64,000 nucleotides of DNA from Theristus sp. LFF4_11. Taxonomy: Eukaryota; Nematoda; Chromadorea; Monhysterida; Xyalidae. The notes beneath the pieces were generated by a model that was not told where the DNA came from, ran no database searches, and saw only the letters and a list, made by a program, of their open reading frames with translations. Position numbers and translations under genes: made by a program. The stretch covers positions 1-64,000 of the forward strand of contig JASANC010000974.1 of the NCBI GenBank assembly GCA_030248135.1. Direction: 5' to 3'. Shown piece by piece: positions 49,086 through 61,052 of the stretch. The first letter of the stretch is position 1. Each line of letters opens with the position of its first letter.

Positions 49086-49426
49086 ATGACGCGCACCGTT
49101 CGTCTGCTCACCATTCTGTTGGCGTGCATCGTCTGTCAAGTCGTCGTGAAGGAGCACCGCGGTCAGGCGCAGCTGCTCGTCGAGACGAATCTGCCGACCG
49201 TCGAAGCAATCAGTCGGATGGATGCTGACGTCCGGTCGGTGTTGTTATGCTCTTTTTTGTTTTGTTTGAGCGTTTCGGGAACTGGAAAATTTTGATTGGT
49301 TCTTGTTTTAACAGCATAGATACCAGAGTATTGATGCTTTCATTTGTGTTGTGTTGTTTCAGCGCATCTGATGCGCACCCAGTGGCGGTTGGCGGTATTG
49401 CTGGTTTGCTGAAAAACTACTGCTGA
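49086..49426 (+). CDS. Small secreted peptide precursor A (70 aa)
   Basis: Two exons, 49086-49234 and 49363-49426, join in phase 2 and give 70 aa. Residues 1 to about 20 (MTRTVRLLTILLACIVCQVV) are a good signal peptide. The mature part has KEHRGQAQLLVE and ends AVGGIAGLLKNYC. An acceptor-like TTCCTTGCAG lies 27 nt before the ATG, consistent with a 5' UTR exon or trans-splice site and supporting this start. There is only one cysteine after the signal, at the very C-terminus, and no dibasic cleavage sites, so neither a knottin nor a standard neuropeptide precursor. Family unknown. Gene B at 50.7 kb has a similar start and the same two-exon layout, suggesting a small tandem family. Confidence 0.5.
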
Positions 49427-50722
49427 TGAACACGGTTCAGGTTTTTCTCATTGGAAATTTCTGATTTGATCGTAATCTCTTGTGTGAAATCTAAGTCCTT
49501 ATTGGTCTATTCATCGGTCTTGATTGTGAGTTTTTATTTTATGTCCATTATCGCATCGCATACCATCTTTGTATTTTTTTCACGCTCATTGTTCTGTCTG
49601 CTATGACATGATTACATGCACATGTACATCATAATCGTCTTAATTGATTTTGGTGATTATATTGTCAATAAAATTTAAAAAACGTGAAACCATACCGGTG
49701 AAAAATCTGTCTTAATCACATGCATTACTCATCAACTCCTTCCCCAACGGATTCAACATCGAATCAAAACCGTAAACGGTATCAAAAGCAAATATTGATC
49801 ATGTATTTTGTGACGGTCCGTAACTGGAACCCACAATGTTGAAATGTTGAATAAGCATCGTTGATTGCCACATATCGCTTACTCAACAGGTAGCACCATA
49901 TGATGTATCGAATAAGAACAGAAGTTGCGAAACACCAGCTACGGCAATTGTTTTTTATTCAAAACTGCAAAACCGAGCGAAATGTCGGAATCCCATGCAT
50001 GTGGCGTTGCTGCCAAAACGCTTGTGCACTTGTAATCACAGTTTGTTTTTGTTTCGCGATTTTCCAACAGCTCGTCAGCATTTCACAATCGGTCAGTATA
50101 ACCAAATAGTGAATGACATGCAATGACGTGATGCGCAGCCAATTAGAAAATCACACATAACCGGAAAGCGAATCCAAAAAACAAAACAAACTCGCTTACA
50201 CTGAATGGTGACATACATACAATTCTGTAGAAGTCACACATGACCGTCAAGAGCTTTTTTAGTTTTTATCCAAAATATTCTCGTACGACGGAATCGATGC
50301 ATAAACTTATAAAAATGTATGTTATAATATAAACAAACAACGCTTACCTTGGCGTTTTATATGTGCAATGCGCCTTTTGTTGACTTTTTTGGCCATGTAT
50401 AAGCTTTTTGTGGTCGCTTTTCTGACGACATACAGTATACTGACAAAGTTCTTCATTAATTTGAGAAAAACGGTATCCAGCTCTTTAGGTCCGCTTGCTT
50501 ACTCAAGATTCAGCTCTTCTTCACACAACGCAAATTGGCGATTCTGCGCGTGTGTACAGAATTCTGTATGTAAAGAATTGCAATTGCAAGGAGTTTCTTG
50601 TAATTGCGTAAAACTTGTTTTTTTTGTGTTTTCATTCAGAAGTTCAAACTGCCATACGCCTGTTAATGATCTGAATCGACGATCGCTCACCAGTGGCGCA
50701 CAGCGTGCTCAATCTCATCATC

Positions 50723-51090
50723 ATGACGTCATTGGTGCGCCTGTTGAGCGTCGCCCTGGTCTACCAGGTGGTCACTGTCGTTGTGGACGAGCGCGCGCGC
50801 GGCCAATTCGTCTCAGTGCGTCCAATAAACACGATTACTAGCCTCGAAGTACAAAACACGATGGATCAGTTCCAGTCTACGAGTAACGAAATTCAAAGTA
50901 CAAATGCGACCTCATTCCCCGAAAATCGATCGTCTCAGACAGTGAGTTTTCCACAAGTGTCATGTTTCATGAGTGCTTGTATTTTCCAACAAATCCATTG
51001 CGAGAATCTTATTTTATTTGTCAGGTGTGCGTTTTCAATCAATTCAACCAGTCATCTGAAGAACACACTGACGTCGGCAGGATGGCGTGA
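50723..51090 (+). CDS. Small secreted peptide precursor B (94 aa)
   Basis: Exons 50723-50941 and 51025-51090 join in phase 0 (donor ACA|GTGAGT, acceptor TTTGTCAG). The product starts MTSLVRLLSVALVYQVVTVV, a signal peptide or anchor, followed by VDERARGQFVSVRP, then a Ser/Thr/Asn/Gln-rich stretch with NAT and NRS sequons, and ends EEHTDVGRMA. Like gene A it has VRLL near the start and a VVV(D/K)E..RGQ motif after the hydrophobic segment. There is no known domain. Coding support is the signal peptide, the good splice sites and the resemblance to gene A. The second exon is the least certain part. Confidence 0.42.
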
Positions 51091-51493
51091 AACATTGTGA
51101 TCGACTGCATTAGATTTTCGTTTTTTTTTTCACTGAAAAAATCAACAATATCTTGTGTCGCCAAAAGTGGTTTGTTATAGTAACGAAATCCAACAAATGC
51201 CACGATTGTTCAACACTTTGATGAGTAACCAGAATGGGTACCAGCTCAACAAATATGTTTAAAACTGTTCAGCAGCTTGTGGCTACTCAACAAAACATTG
51301 AACTTTCAGTTGATTTGTTTTATTCAGTTCTATGCAATCAAAAAGCGTACATAACATCACTGATTCCGTGAATCGAAATTCTCGTGATTGGTGTTTTTTT
51401 TAAATTCCATTATTGTTGTTGCGGTTTTTGAAAGCAAACAGGTTTCCGCAATAAAAATGGAACTGTGAAATGACTTTTAGAGTGACCAAAAAT

Positions 51494-54453
51494 TCACGAT
51501 CGCTGTCGTCTTGTGCGCGTATCACCAACCCTCCGTTGTCTCCGCCGCGGGATTCCGGCCCGCGTTCTTCTTCGCAAGGGGGAACGTCGCCAGAATCGCG
51601 GCGGACGGGCTTGCTCCGAGGGAACTCTGATCGGATGGTAATTATTGTGGACATTGTTCGTAATGTGCACGTTTGGCAGACTGTCGATTATTGTTGCACT
51701 TCTTCGTTGTTGCTGTCGCTGTTGTGGTCTCCCTCGTCTGGACGGATTGTACCCGGTGAAATCGGCGTATTCTCTGAATGGTCGGTGTTCTTCGTGTTCG
51801 TCTACAATCACGGATCGGTCGTCATTTGGATCTTCACTCGAGAAATACAACAGCTCGCGGCCATTTTGAAGTCTACGCAGTAATTCCGCCAGCAACTGTT
51901 CGTAGTAGTTCGAATCGAGTGTGACGTTTGAGTTTTCGTCGTTTTTCTCCGGTGACTCCAGCGATGATGCAACTGTTGTTGCGCTCGCCCGTTCATCAAC
52001 TAAATCAGATTTGCTTGGATGGGAGTTGATCGACTCAATGTCCAGTTCAATATCTGCAACACCGTGAATTTGGTGATCTTTGTCGTCGTCAACTTCCGTT
52101 GACACAGAAGGCCGAGTTCCACTGTGGATAAGCGGCGGTTGCACGATCGAGAATCCCAGCATCGGCTGCACGGTGGGCATGTGCAACGTGAAAATGCGCG
52201 CGTTCTCGTCACGATTGGCGTCACTCGAAGCACTGTTACTGTCACCATTGTTGCCAGCGGTCGTGTCGTCAACGTCAATGATGTCGTGATCATCAACAAC
52301 AGCGACGCTGCCATTATGATTCTTGGCGTCGTTGAACGGTTGATCGAATAACGCTTCAGACTGTTTCCGTAGAACCGCCAAGTCGCGCGGGTCGACTGGA
52401 GGTAGCGCGGTCGTTGCGGTGCTGACGGGAAGGATGAACAGATCTTGGACAATGTTCAACACTTGCGTGGACGCATGAGCGCTCGGTGGAGTGGTGGTGG
52501 ACACTTTTTTTATTGGCAACGGCAACATTGATGATGGCTCATTATCACTGGCCGATTTACGGTTGTTGTTTTTTCGGCGGTTGTTTTTATTGTTACGATC
52601 GCTAAAGACGATTAGCGGACTCGTTGTGGAGGTTGACTTGAGCGGGTTCTCGAACAACCGACGGTTGTGCGTTGTGGCCTCTGTTGTTGACGGTATTTCC
52701 GAGTTTTCGTTCTGTTCACCAACAACTGAATTCTGCTTCGAAGCTGCGTTTGATCGCAAACGGTCGTCCGGTTTGGTATTGCTTCTGAAGTGGTGTCGCT
52801 CTCGGACCACCTGTTCGCGTTGCTGTTGCTCAGCGACTGCCTCCAGAATGCTGAACGGCAGAATGTAGCCGGTCAGTGGTTTCCATCGTGCCCAGTGCAC
52901 CACGTCGTCGCGAAGCATCGTTGCTCTGAAAATAGAAAAAATTGCTTTCATGTCACGGTGTAAATGCGCACTTGTGGTGAACTATTCCGTGTGTACCCTG
53001 AAAAAACTGCAGGACAAACGACAAACCCTGGAGATTTTAGTTTTCACGACCGGAGAAAAACTCAAACTTTCTCTGCAGGAGCTTTTTGTGTGAGTGTTCC
53101 GAATATTTCGTCAGTAAAGTTTGTGAAAAAACAAAAGTCCACACCATCGTGGATTTATTCGAAGGAGCACACCAAAAAAGTGACGTCATATGCTTTCAAA
53201 AGGCCCATCTCACACGCACGAACACGGACAATAAAATTTTAGTTTGGTCCATTTCCACGTGTTTACGCAACGGAATCATTAAACGATGAATAACCAAGCT
53301 ACATGCTCATACAACCAACCAAACAAAACACGAAACCTTTTATCGGTTCACTGAATCAAGACCGTAAAATGACAGAACGACCGTAACCGACATGAACTGC
53401 ACCGGACCGCGATCGCGGTCGGCTGTCCACCAGACGTCCAGTGCGGTCTTCCGCGTGAAGTCCGTGTTCGTGATCGAGCTTTCCCGGGTCAATGGGCGAC
53501 AGTAGTTCTGGTATTGCACCCCCTCCGCGGGCCAGTCCAATCGTTGCAGGAATCGACCCACCCGTCCGGTCCCGATCGTCCGTCGTGGAATGGACGCGGT
53601 CCGAGCTTGCAGCACGAACGAGCGATAGTACGAGTAGGTGCTGTTGATGACCACTGAAAACTGCCCGTACAAGTCACGCATATAAGGTCTCTTTATAGAA
53701 ATTTGAAAATCAAGCATTTCTGAAAACTTTATATGACACAACAGCTGTTTTCTGTCGATTTGTAAACTGACAATATTATATGTAAAGGTTTGCGTTCGCG
53801 GTTTCGCACGCAATAGCGCAGAACTGCAGTTGAATCTAGCAACGGCATCCGAACAAGGGTTCGGTGTTTTTGTCGCGAGAAGGAAAGTGGCCCAAACCGC
53901 TGAGCGTGCGGTGTTTGTTGCCAATTTTATTAGCGTAACAGCACGCGAGACACCTAGACGGACAGGACACCGGACCCGGACGCCTGATCGAACACACTTT
54001 TTTATTGTTATTGTTATTCTTTCAAGCGCAACTTTCAGCTGTCCAAACCGCTTTGCTAAGGTCGACTACTGCGGACCGCATACCAGGTAAAAGACATCTA
54101 TTTCTGGACAAAAACCACATCTGAATGAATACAAACCAGACTGGAAACGCTTTCCACTAACCACGATACACCTCGCCGGGTGCATAATGTCGTACCGGCG
54201 TTCCAGTTTTGTCGAGGAAATAAAAGTCGTACGGCAGATCGCTGAGTTGCGACTGTGCATCGGCTTCCTCGGTGTCGCTGATCTTGTCGAAAACGTCATC
54301 GGGGACTAAGCTAACGGCTGCCGAGCACGGAGCGCCGTTATGCCACGGTTTGGCGGCGATTTGGCGGTATCCGAGTGAAAGTAGTAGGATTTTTGTGACC
54401 AGCGAAATGCGTTGACTCCATCCTGGTGACGAATGACGTCTCTTGCAAGTCAT
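51494..54453 (-). CDS. Reeler-domain secreted protein with long disordered tail
   Basis: Three exons in phase: 54162-54453, 53392-53653 and 51494-52925; 661 aa. A signal peptide (ISLVTKILLLSLGYRQIAA) precedes a Reeler domain built from all three exons: HNGAPCSAAVSLVPDDVF and TPVRHYAPGEVYR, then SYYRSFVLQARTASIP, NTDFTRKTALDVWWTAD and GPVQFIATMLRDDVVHWARW. Reeler domains occur in reelin, F-spondin and FRRS1 and in small secreted insect and worm immune proteins. After the domain come about 450 residues with no fold visible: Asn, Ser, Thr, Asp and Glu rich in the middle and very Arg-rich at the C-terminus (RRSPLRRRTRAG). No DOMON, cytochrome b561 or spondin domain follows. The donor at 53391 (TTCAT|GTCGGT) restores the expected QFxAT motif and the phase. 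The start is chosen as the Met nearest the signal peptide; the frame stays open upstream to 54663. Confidence 0.8.
53666..53720. mobile_element. MITE-G fragment
   Basis: One end only (GTCACGCATATAAGGTCTC), in the Reeler gene intron beside the exon starting at 53653. Confidence 0.55.
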
Positions 54454-54663
54454 AGGGTGGCGTTTTTTGAATAAGCAACCGCGCAATATTTGCTGTTTTT
54501 TTTCGACGAGTGCAAGATCGAAGAAAATCACATGAATGCGATTATATTTCGAACACGACCATGAAAAATATATGGCCGTACCGGAAAATAATAACACGGA
54601 ATTTTCATTACCAGACCATCGGTGCGTGCATCTTTCGGGCTGAAAAACAAAATTGAAATTCAT

Positions 54664-56224
54664 GAATATGAGAAACTGTGACTGGGGTTTTATTAAATTA
54701 ACTATTTTGTTGCGATTAATTTAAATTTTTTTGTTTCAAAGTTTAAAATTCAAAATTTGACTTTTTGAATTTTTCGGTTTCTATTTTTTTTTATCAACAC
54801 GCCCATGTTCACCACAAAAGTAACATGCAACATGTTGTGTAAATTTTTACAACAATCGTAAAACAATATTCGTAAAACCATTAAAATATTGCAAGGGCAA
54901 CGGAAACCTGTCATATCGAAATTATAATCTAAATTAAAAATTTAGAAAATGTGTTCGCATGAAAAAAGTGTTCTCTGCTGCTGATGACGATGGTTTATCT
55001 TCATAAAAAGTGTTGTTTCTGAATGAACGCTTTCTGACAATGCGGGAAACTGCAAATCAAAATGGACCATTTTTCACAATCAGCGAATATTCTCACCATT
55101 CACCACACTTGAAATCCTTGTCGGTAGTTTTTTTTAATCACAAAAGCAATTCGCTGACTTTAACATGCACTTTTAATTCAGCGGGGAAGAAACAAAAAAT
55201 ATGTTCTGTTAAAAAAGTAACTTGCAAAATCCAGAATATAATGAGCATTGAACATTGAACACGCGAAGATCATGAAAGTACATAACGCAAGACTAGACAG
55301 ACACGTGTATGTGAGTATGTGACCGACCGTATGAGTTATAAATTTCGATCAGGGAGTAATTTTTATGACAATTAGCGCGTGTTGTAGTGCATTTTCGATC
55401 CAAAGCGTTTTCGCACACGCGCAAAATAACCGTGACAAAGAAACGACGTTTTTATTATGATGTTATTCGACTGAAAATAGGTTTTCTTGCCTAAAAACGC
55501 AAATTTAAAACAGTAAAACCAAATTTAAAAAACATTACTTTCGAACCACCCTGTGAACGGTTTTTCATAAAAGGCGTTTTGTTTCAGTAAAAACTGAAGA
55601 ATCCATTTTTGCTGTCTTTATAAATTTTTCTGTGCCCAATCTGTATATCCGCGAGTCAAATAGTCTGTTAGACTATTGTGTGTGCATTTGGGAGATTTTA
55701 AAGCAGTTTTCACCAACTTCTGCTCCACCTTGCATATTTACATTTGTTTTTATTTGCAGCCGCTTCAGATCTCCAAGGTTGAACAGATAAATCGTCATTG
55801 AATTTTATCAGTTGTCCCTATCCATTGTGTCATCATGAGCAGCGGTGTACTTATGAACCACGATCAATATGTAAACCCGGTGAAACATCAGCGGTGAAAT
55901 AGTTGCAATTGTGTGCGATTTTTGTTGTTGTGCAATCATGCGGATGCGCGAGCGAGCGTCAGCGAGCGGACAGCGCATCACGCATAATATGAGCCGTTAT
56001 CCCCTCGCGCGCTTTTTTCAAATTTGCTCGCTGCGTCCAGCGAGCATAGTATAAGCCGCAAACTTGGTTCTGTGCACACGAAACGAACACCCAAAGTTGT
56101 GCTTGGAGCCGCGAAAAAATTTTCATCGGACAACTTTTCATACGCTGTAGACACGAAAAACCTATTCTGAAAACAGTGTTACTTATTTCCCTTTGTATTT
56201 TTTTTTCAGTAGTGTAATCATATG
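54664..56224. other. Intergenic, no gene found
   Basis: A/T-rich with homopolymers. A short piece at 55650-55690 resembles the SINE head (GTTAGACTATTGTGTGTGC). Confidence 0.55.
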
Positions 56225-56740
56225 TGTTCGCACCTACATTTCTTAACTGAAGTCGTCTCACAATAGAACAAAAATGTTTCCTGGGGTAAAATCATCCGGA
56301 GATTTTGAGAAATTGGTCCATTTTTTACCCAGACCCAGTTTTTGGGTAAAAATTGGGCATTTTTAAAAGTTCGGAGGGTTTTCACCTGGTTTCAAGTGTT
56401 CGCACCTGCATTTCTTAACTGAAGTCGTCTCACAATAGAACAAAAATGTTTCCTGGGGTAAAATCATCCGGAGATTTTGAGAAGTTGATCCATTTTTTAA
56501 CCAGACCTTGTTTTTGGGTAAAAATTGGGCATTTTTAAAAGTTCGGAGGGTTTTCACCAGGTTTTAAGTGTTCGCCCTTTCAATTTTTAGCTGGGACACT
56601 TTCACAATCGAACAAAAATTTTTCCTAGGGTAATTTCATCCGTATTTTTTGAAAATTTAGTTTAATTTTTTTGCCCGGGCATTTTTTTGTGTCAAAATTG
56701 TGCATTTTTTAAAGTTGGTAGCATTTTGACTGGGTATCAG
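56225..56740 (+). repeat. 172-bp tandem repeat, about 3 units
   Basis: Units begin at about 56229, 56401 and 56573 (CGCACCT..., GTTTCCTGGGGTAAAATCAT); the third is diverged. Confidence 0.9.
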
Positions 56741-56769
56741 TTTTTCACTCTTACAAATTTTGTCTGAGC

Positions 56770-58541
56770 TACGAAAAATAGGAGAAATGTTTAGTCCGTA
56801 GGAATTCAATACGCTGATCACGGATTTTGGGTTAGTTTTCTTACGTGAGCAACTCTAGATGCTGAATCGTGACGATTTCGGGCGAATCGGCCGTGGAAAT
56901 CGGCGAAATCGGTCCAAGAACTAAAAACAAGAAAAGGGTGTTTTCCAGGGTAATTCAATGCGCTGATCACGAATTTTGGGTTAGTTTTTTTACGTGAGCA
57001 ACTCTAGATGCTGAATCGTGACGATTTCGGGCGAATCGGCCGTGGAAATCGGCGAAATCGGTCCAAGAACTAAAAACAAGAAAAGGGTGTTTTCCAGGGT
57101 AATTCAATGCGCTGATCACGAATTTTGGGTTAGTTTTTTTACGTGAGCAACTCTAGATGCTGAATCGTGACGATTTCGGGCGAATCGGCCGTGGAAGTTG
57201 GCGAAATCGGTCCAGGAACGAAAAACAAGAAAAAGGTGTTTTCCAGGGTAATTCAATCCGCTGATCACGAATTTTGGGTTAGTTTTCTTATGTGAGCAAC
57301 TCTAGATGATGAATCGTGACGATTTCGGGCGAATCGGCCGTGGAAGTTGGCGAAATCGGTCCAGGAACGAAAAACAAGAAAAGGGTGTTTTCCAGGGTAA
57401 TTCAATGCGCTGATCACGAATTTTGGGTTAGTTTTCTTACGTGAGCAACTCTAGATGCTGAATCGTGACGATTTCGGGCGAATCGGCCGTGGAAGTTGGC
57501 GAAATCGGTCCAGGAACGAAAAACAAGAAAAGAGTGTTTTCTAGGGTAATTCAATGCGCTGATCCCGGATTTTGAGTTAGTTTTTTATGTGAGCAACTCT
57601 AGATACTGAATCGTGACGATTTCGGGTGAATCGGCCGTGGAAGTTGGCGAAATCGGTCCAGAAACGAAAAACAAGAAAAGGGTGTTTCCCAGGCTAATTC
57701 AATGCGCTGATTACGGATTTTGGGTTAGTTTTATTATGTGAGCAACTCTAGATGTTGAATCGTGACGATTTCGGGCGAATCGGCCGTGGAAGTTGGCGAA
57801 ATGGGTCCAGGAACGAAAAACAAGAAAAGGGTGTTTTCCAGGGTAATTTAATGCTCTGATCAAGAATTTTGGGTTAGTTTTCTTACGTGAGCAACTCTAG
57901 ATGCTGAATCGTGACGATTTCGGGCGAATCGGCCGTGGAAATTGGCGAAGCGGTCCAGGAACGAAAAACAAGAAAAGGGTGTTTTCCAGGGTAATTCAAT
58001 GCGCTGATCACGAATTTTGGGTTAGTTTTTTTGACGTGACCACGTGACCAACTCTAGATGCTGAATCGTGACGATTTCGGGCGAATCGGCCGTGGAAGTT
58101 GGCGAAATCGGTCCAGAAACAAAAAAACAAGAAAAAAGTGTTTTCTAGGGCAATTCAATGCGCTGATCACGAATTTTGGGTTAGTTTTCTTATGCAAGCA
58201 ACTCTAGGTGCTGAATCGTGACGATGTCGGGCGAATCGGCCGTGGAAATCGGCGAAATCGGTCCAGAAACGAAAAACAAGAAAAGGGTGTTTTCCAGGGT
58301 AATTCAATGCGCTGATTACGGATATTGGGTTAATTTTCTTAAGTGAGCAACTCTAGATGTTGAATCGTGACGATTTCGGGCGAATCGGCCGTGGAAATTG
58401 GCGAAATCGGTCCAGAAACGAAAAACAAGAAAAGGGTGTTTTCCAGGGTAATTCGATGCGCTGATCACGAATTTTGGGTTAGTTTTTTATGCAAGCAACT
58501 CTAGGTGCTGAATCGTGACGATGTCGGGCGAATCGGCCGTG
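56770..58541 (+). repeat. 149-bp satellite, array 1 (about 12 units)
   Basis: The block TTTTCCAGGGTAATTCAATG recurs at 56941, 57090, 57239 and 57388, a 149-bp step. Other constant parts are CTGAATCGTGACGATTTCGG and GGCGAATCGGCCGTGGAA. Confidence 0.96.
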
Positions 58542-58966
58542 TGTAATGTCCTACTTTAGCCTTCGTGTCTGCACTCTCACACAAAGCCGGGTTTACGGTG
58601 AGCTGTTTCTGACAGAGCGCTTGACTTCCAATGCTCATCTACTTTTTTCCTAGATGCTCAACAGTTTTCTTAAATCTTTGTTCAGCTATTTTTCCTTGAT
58701 TCGTTCTTGTACATTATAAAAGTGGTGTGTTTTATGAGTTCAGCATGTGCCGTTCGTGCCATTTTGTCCCTCTTTATTTCTATCGTCTTTCGTCGTCGTT
58801 TTAATAAAAGTAACGTCGTTTTAATAAAAGTGAAGTCGTTTTAATTGAGTAAAAGTAAAGTAAAAAGTAAAAAAACCCAACGTCGTCCACCGGTCATCAC
58901 ACACAGCAGCTCGGATCGGTTGGCAGTCCAGTGAGCCATTTACACACACCAAGGCAGAACACTTCA
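58542..58966 (+). mobile_element. Long terminal repeat, copy 1
   Basis: Starts TGTAATGTCC and ends AACACTTCA, with TATAAAAG near 58715 and AATAAAAG near 58803. CGTG precedes it. A primer-binding site follows, so this is a 5' LTR of a truncated retroelement. Confidence 0.85.
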
Positions 58967-58967
58967 G

Positions 58968-58984
58968 TGGAGGTCCCGCCGAGA
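58968..58984 (+). other. Likely primer-binding site (tRNA-Gln type)
   Basis: TGGAGGTCCCGCCGAGA begins one base after the LTR. It is complementary to the CCA-ended 3' terminus of a metazoan tRNA-Gln, apart from one position as far as I recall that tRNA. Confidence 0.65.
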
Positions 58985-59894
58985 CAATGCTGGGTGGCGA
59001 CGTCGCGTGCACCGAGACCATGGAGGGTCAGTGCAGAAAGGCCATGGAGGGTCAGCATCGACGAGAGGCGGTGGCGTGCTGCGCGTCTTCACGCGTCGTC
59101 GAGTGTCGCCGAGGCAGATCAGCGGAGTGGCGGGCGCACCAGTGGCTGGCAAAACGTCGCAAGGAACGGAGGCACGGTGGCTGGAGTTGTGGCGGCATGC
59201 GAGCTGAGACGGCGTCGATCTATGGCACGGCCGGGTTTCGCCGAGGGCAGCTTTCGAGAAAGCCGAAACGCCGCAGCGGAGATTTGGTTGGTCGGAGTTA
59301 TTTTCGGTCTCCGTGACTCAAACCGATACGGAGTTATTTCGGTCTCCGAGACTCAAACCGAACGGAGGACGGCCTCCGTGATCAAAAACGTGATTGGCTG
59401 GATTGGCTGTGGTGGTGTTGCTGAAGAAGGCTGCGAGGAGAAGTTTGGTTGTGGCGCAGTGAAGCGCAGTAGAAGTTTTATTGTTTAGCCACGGTTCTTT
59501 GATATTTAAGGTCTCAGTTACTGCGACGTAGAGTGCAGGTTGCGCCAGTCTTCTGCTGATTTGTAATAGATTTGTTTGATTTTTTTGTTTTGTTTTACCC
59601 CCGTTTTCAGTGTGGGGAGAGGGTGAACTGTTTTAATGTTTTTTCTTCTATTTTAGTTTTGGCGGTTTTTCTTTGGGGTTTTCGACGCATTTCGACTGCC
59701 GTGCGTGATCACAATTTCTAGTCATCGTGACAGTTTAGTTTTAGTTTTGTTTTCGTTTATCAGGATAGCTTTTAGGTTTTTCAGTTTTGGCACTTCAGGT
59801 TTTCGAATTTGATAATTGTTGATCTTTGCTTTCTTTTTTGTTTGTAGCTTTTGAAGTTCTTAGAATTTTCGCTAGAGTTCAAGTGATTCAATTT
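58985..59894 (+). mobile_element. Truncated retroelement interior
   Basis: GC-rich leader after the primer-binding site with open frames up to about 59488, but no recognisable Gag, protease or polymerase motif. It turns into T-rich sequence and then joins the satellite at CAGGAACG (59895). Confidence 0.55.
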
Positions 59895-60628
59895 CAGGAA
59901 CGAAAAACAAGAAAAGGGTGTTTTCCAGGGTAATTTAATGCTCTGATCAAGAATTTTGGGTTAGTTTTCTTACGTGAGCAACTCTAGATGCTGAATCGTG
60001 ACGATTTCGGGCGAATCGGCCGTGGAAATTGGCGAAGCGGTCCAGGAACGAAAAACAAGAAAAGGGTGTTTTCCAGGGTAATTCAATGCGCTGATCACGA
60101 ATTTTGGGTTAGTTTTTTTGACGTGACCACGTGACCAACTCTAGATGCTGAATCGTGACGATTTCGGGCGAATCGGCCGTGGAAGTTGGCGAAATCGGTC
60201 CAGAAACAAAAAAACAAGAAAAAAGTGTTTTCTAGGGCAATTCAATGCGCTGATCACGAATTTTGGGTTAGTTTTCTTATGCAAGCAACTCTAGGTGCTG
60301 AATCGTGACGATGTCGGGCGAATCGGCCGTGGAAATCGGCGAAATCGGTCCAGAAACGAAAAACAAGAAAAGGGTGTTTTCCAGGGTAATTCAATGCGCT
60401 GATTACGGATATTGGGTTAATTTTCTTAAGTGAGCAACTCTAGATGTTGAATCGTGACGATTTCGGGCGAATCGGCCGTGGAAATTGGCGAAATCGGTCC
60501 AGAAACGAAAAACAAGAAAAGGGTGTTTTCCAGGGTAATTCAATGCGCTGATCACGAATTTTGGGTTAGGTTTTTATGCAAGCAACTCTAGGTGCTGAAT
60601 CGTGACGATGTCGGGCGAATCGGCCGTG
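59895..60628 (+). repeat. 149-bp satellite, array 2 (duplicated from array 1)
   Basis: Almost the same as 57808-58541, offset by 2,087 bp, including shared private changes such as TTTGACGTGACCACGTGACC. Confidence 0.93.
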
Positions 60629-61052
60629 TGTAATGTCCTACTTTAGCCTTCGTGTCTGCACTCTCACACAAAGCCGGGTTTACGGTGAGCTGTTTCTGAC
60701 AGAGCGCTTGACTTCCAATGCTCATCTACTTTTTTCCTAGATGCTCAACAGTTTTCTTAAATCTTTGTTCAGCTATTTTTCCTTGATTCGTTCTTGTACA
60801 TTATAAAAGTGGTGTGTTTTATGAGTTCAGCATGTGCCGTTCGTGCCATTTTGTCCCTCTTTATTTCTATCGTCTTTCGTCGTCGTTTTAATAAAAGTAA
60901 CGTCGTTTTAATAAAAGTGAAGTCGTTTTAATTGAGTAAAAGTAAAGTAAAAAGTAAAAAACCCAACGTCGTCCACCGGTCATCACACACAGCAGCTCGG
61001 ATCGGTTGGCAGTCCAGTGAGCCATTTACACACACCAAGGCAGAACACTTCA
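60629..61052 (+). mobile_element. Solo LTR with CGTG target duplication, copy 2
   Basis: 424 bp, near-identical to copy 1 (one base shorter). CGTG at 60625-60628 and again at 61053-61056, with satellite on both sides. Confidence 0.92.

Noticed and set aside
58931..59488. 185-aa open frame after the LTR
   Set aside because: Arg/Ala/Gly-rich from GC-rich DNA with three overlapping open frames; no Gag, zinc-knuckle or protease motif. Kept only as retroelement interior.
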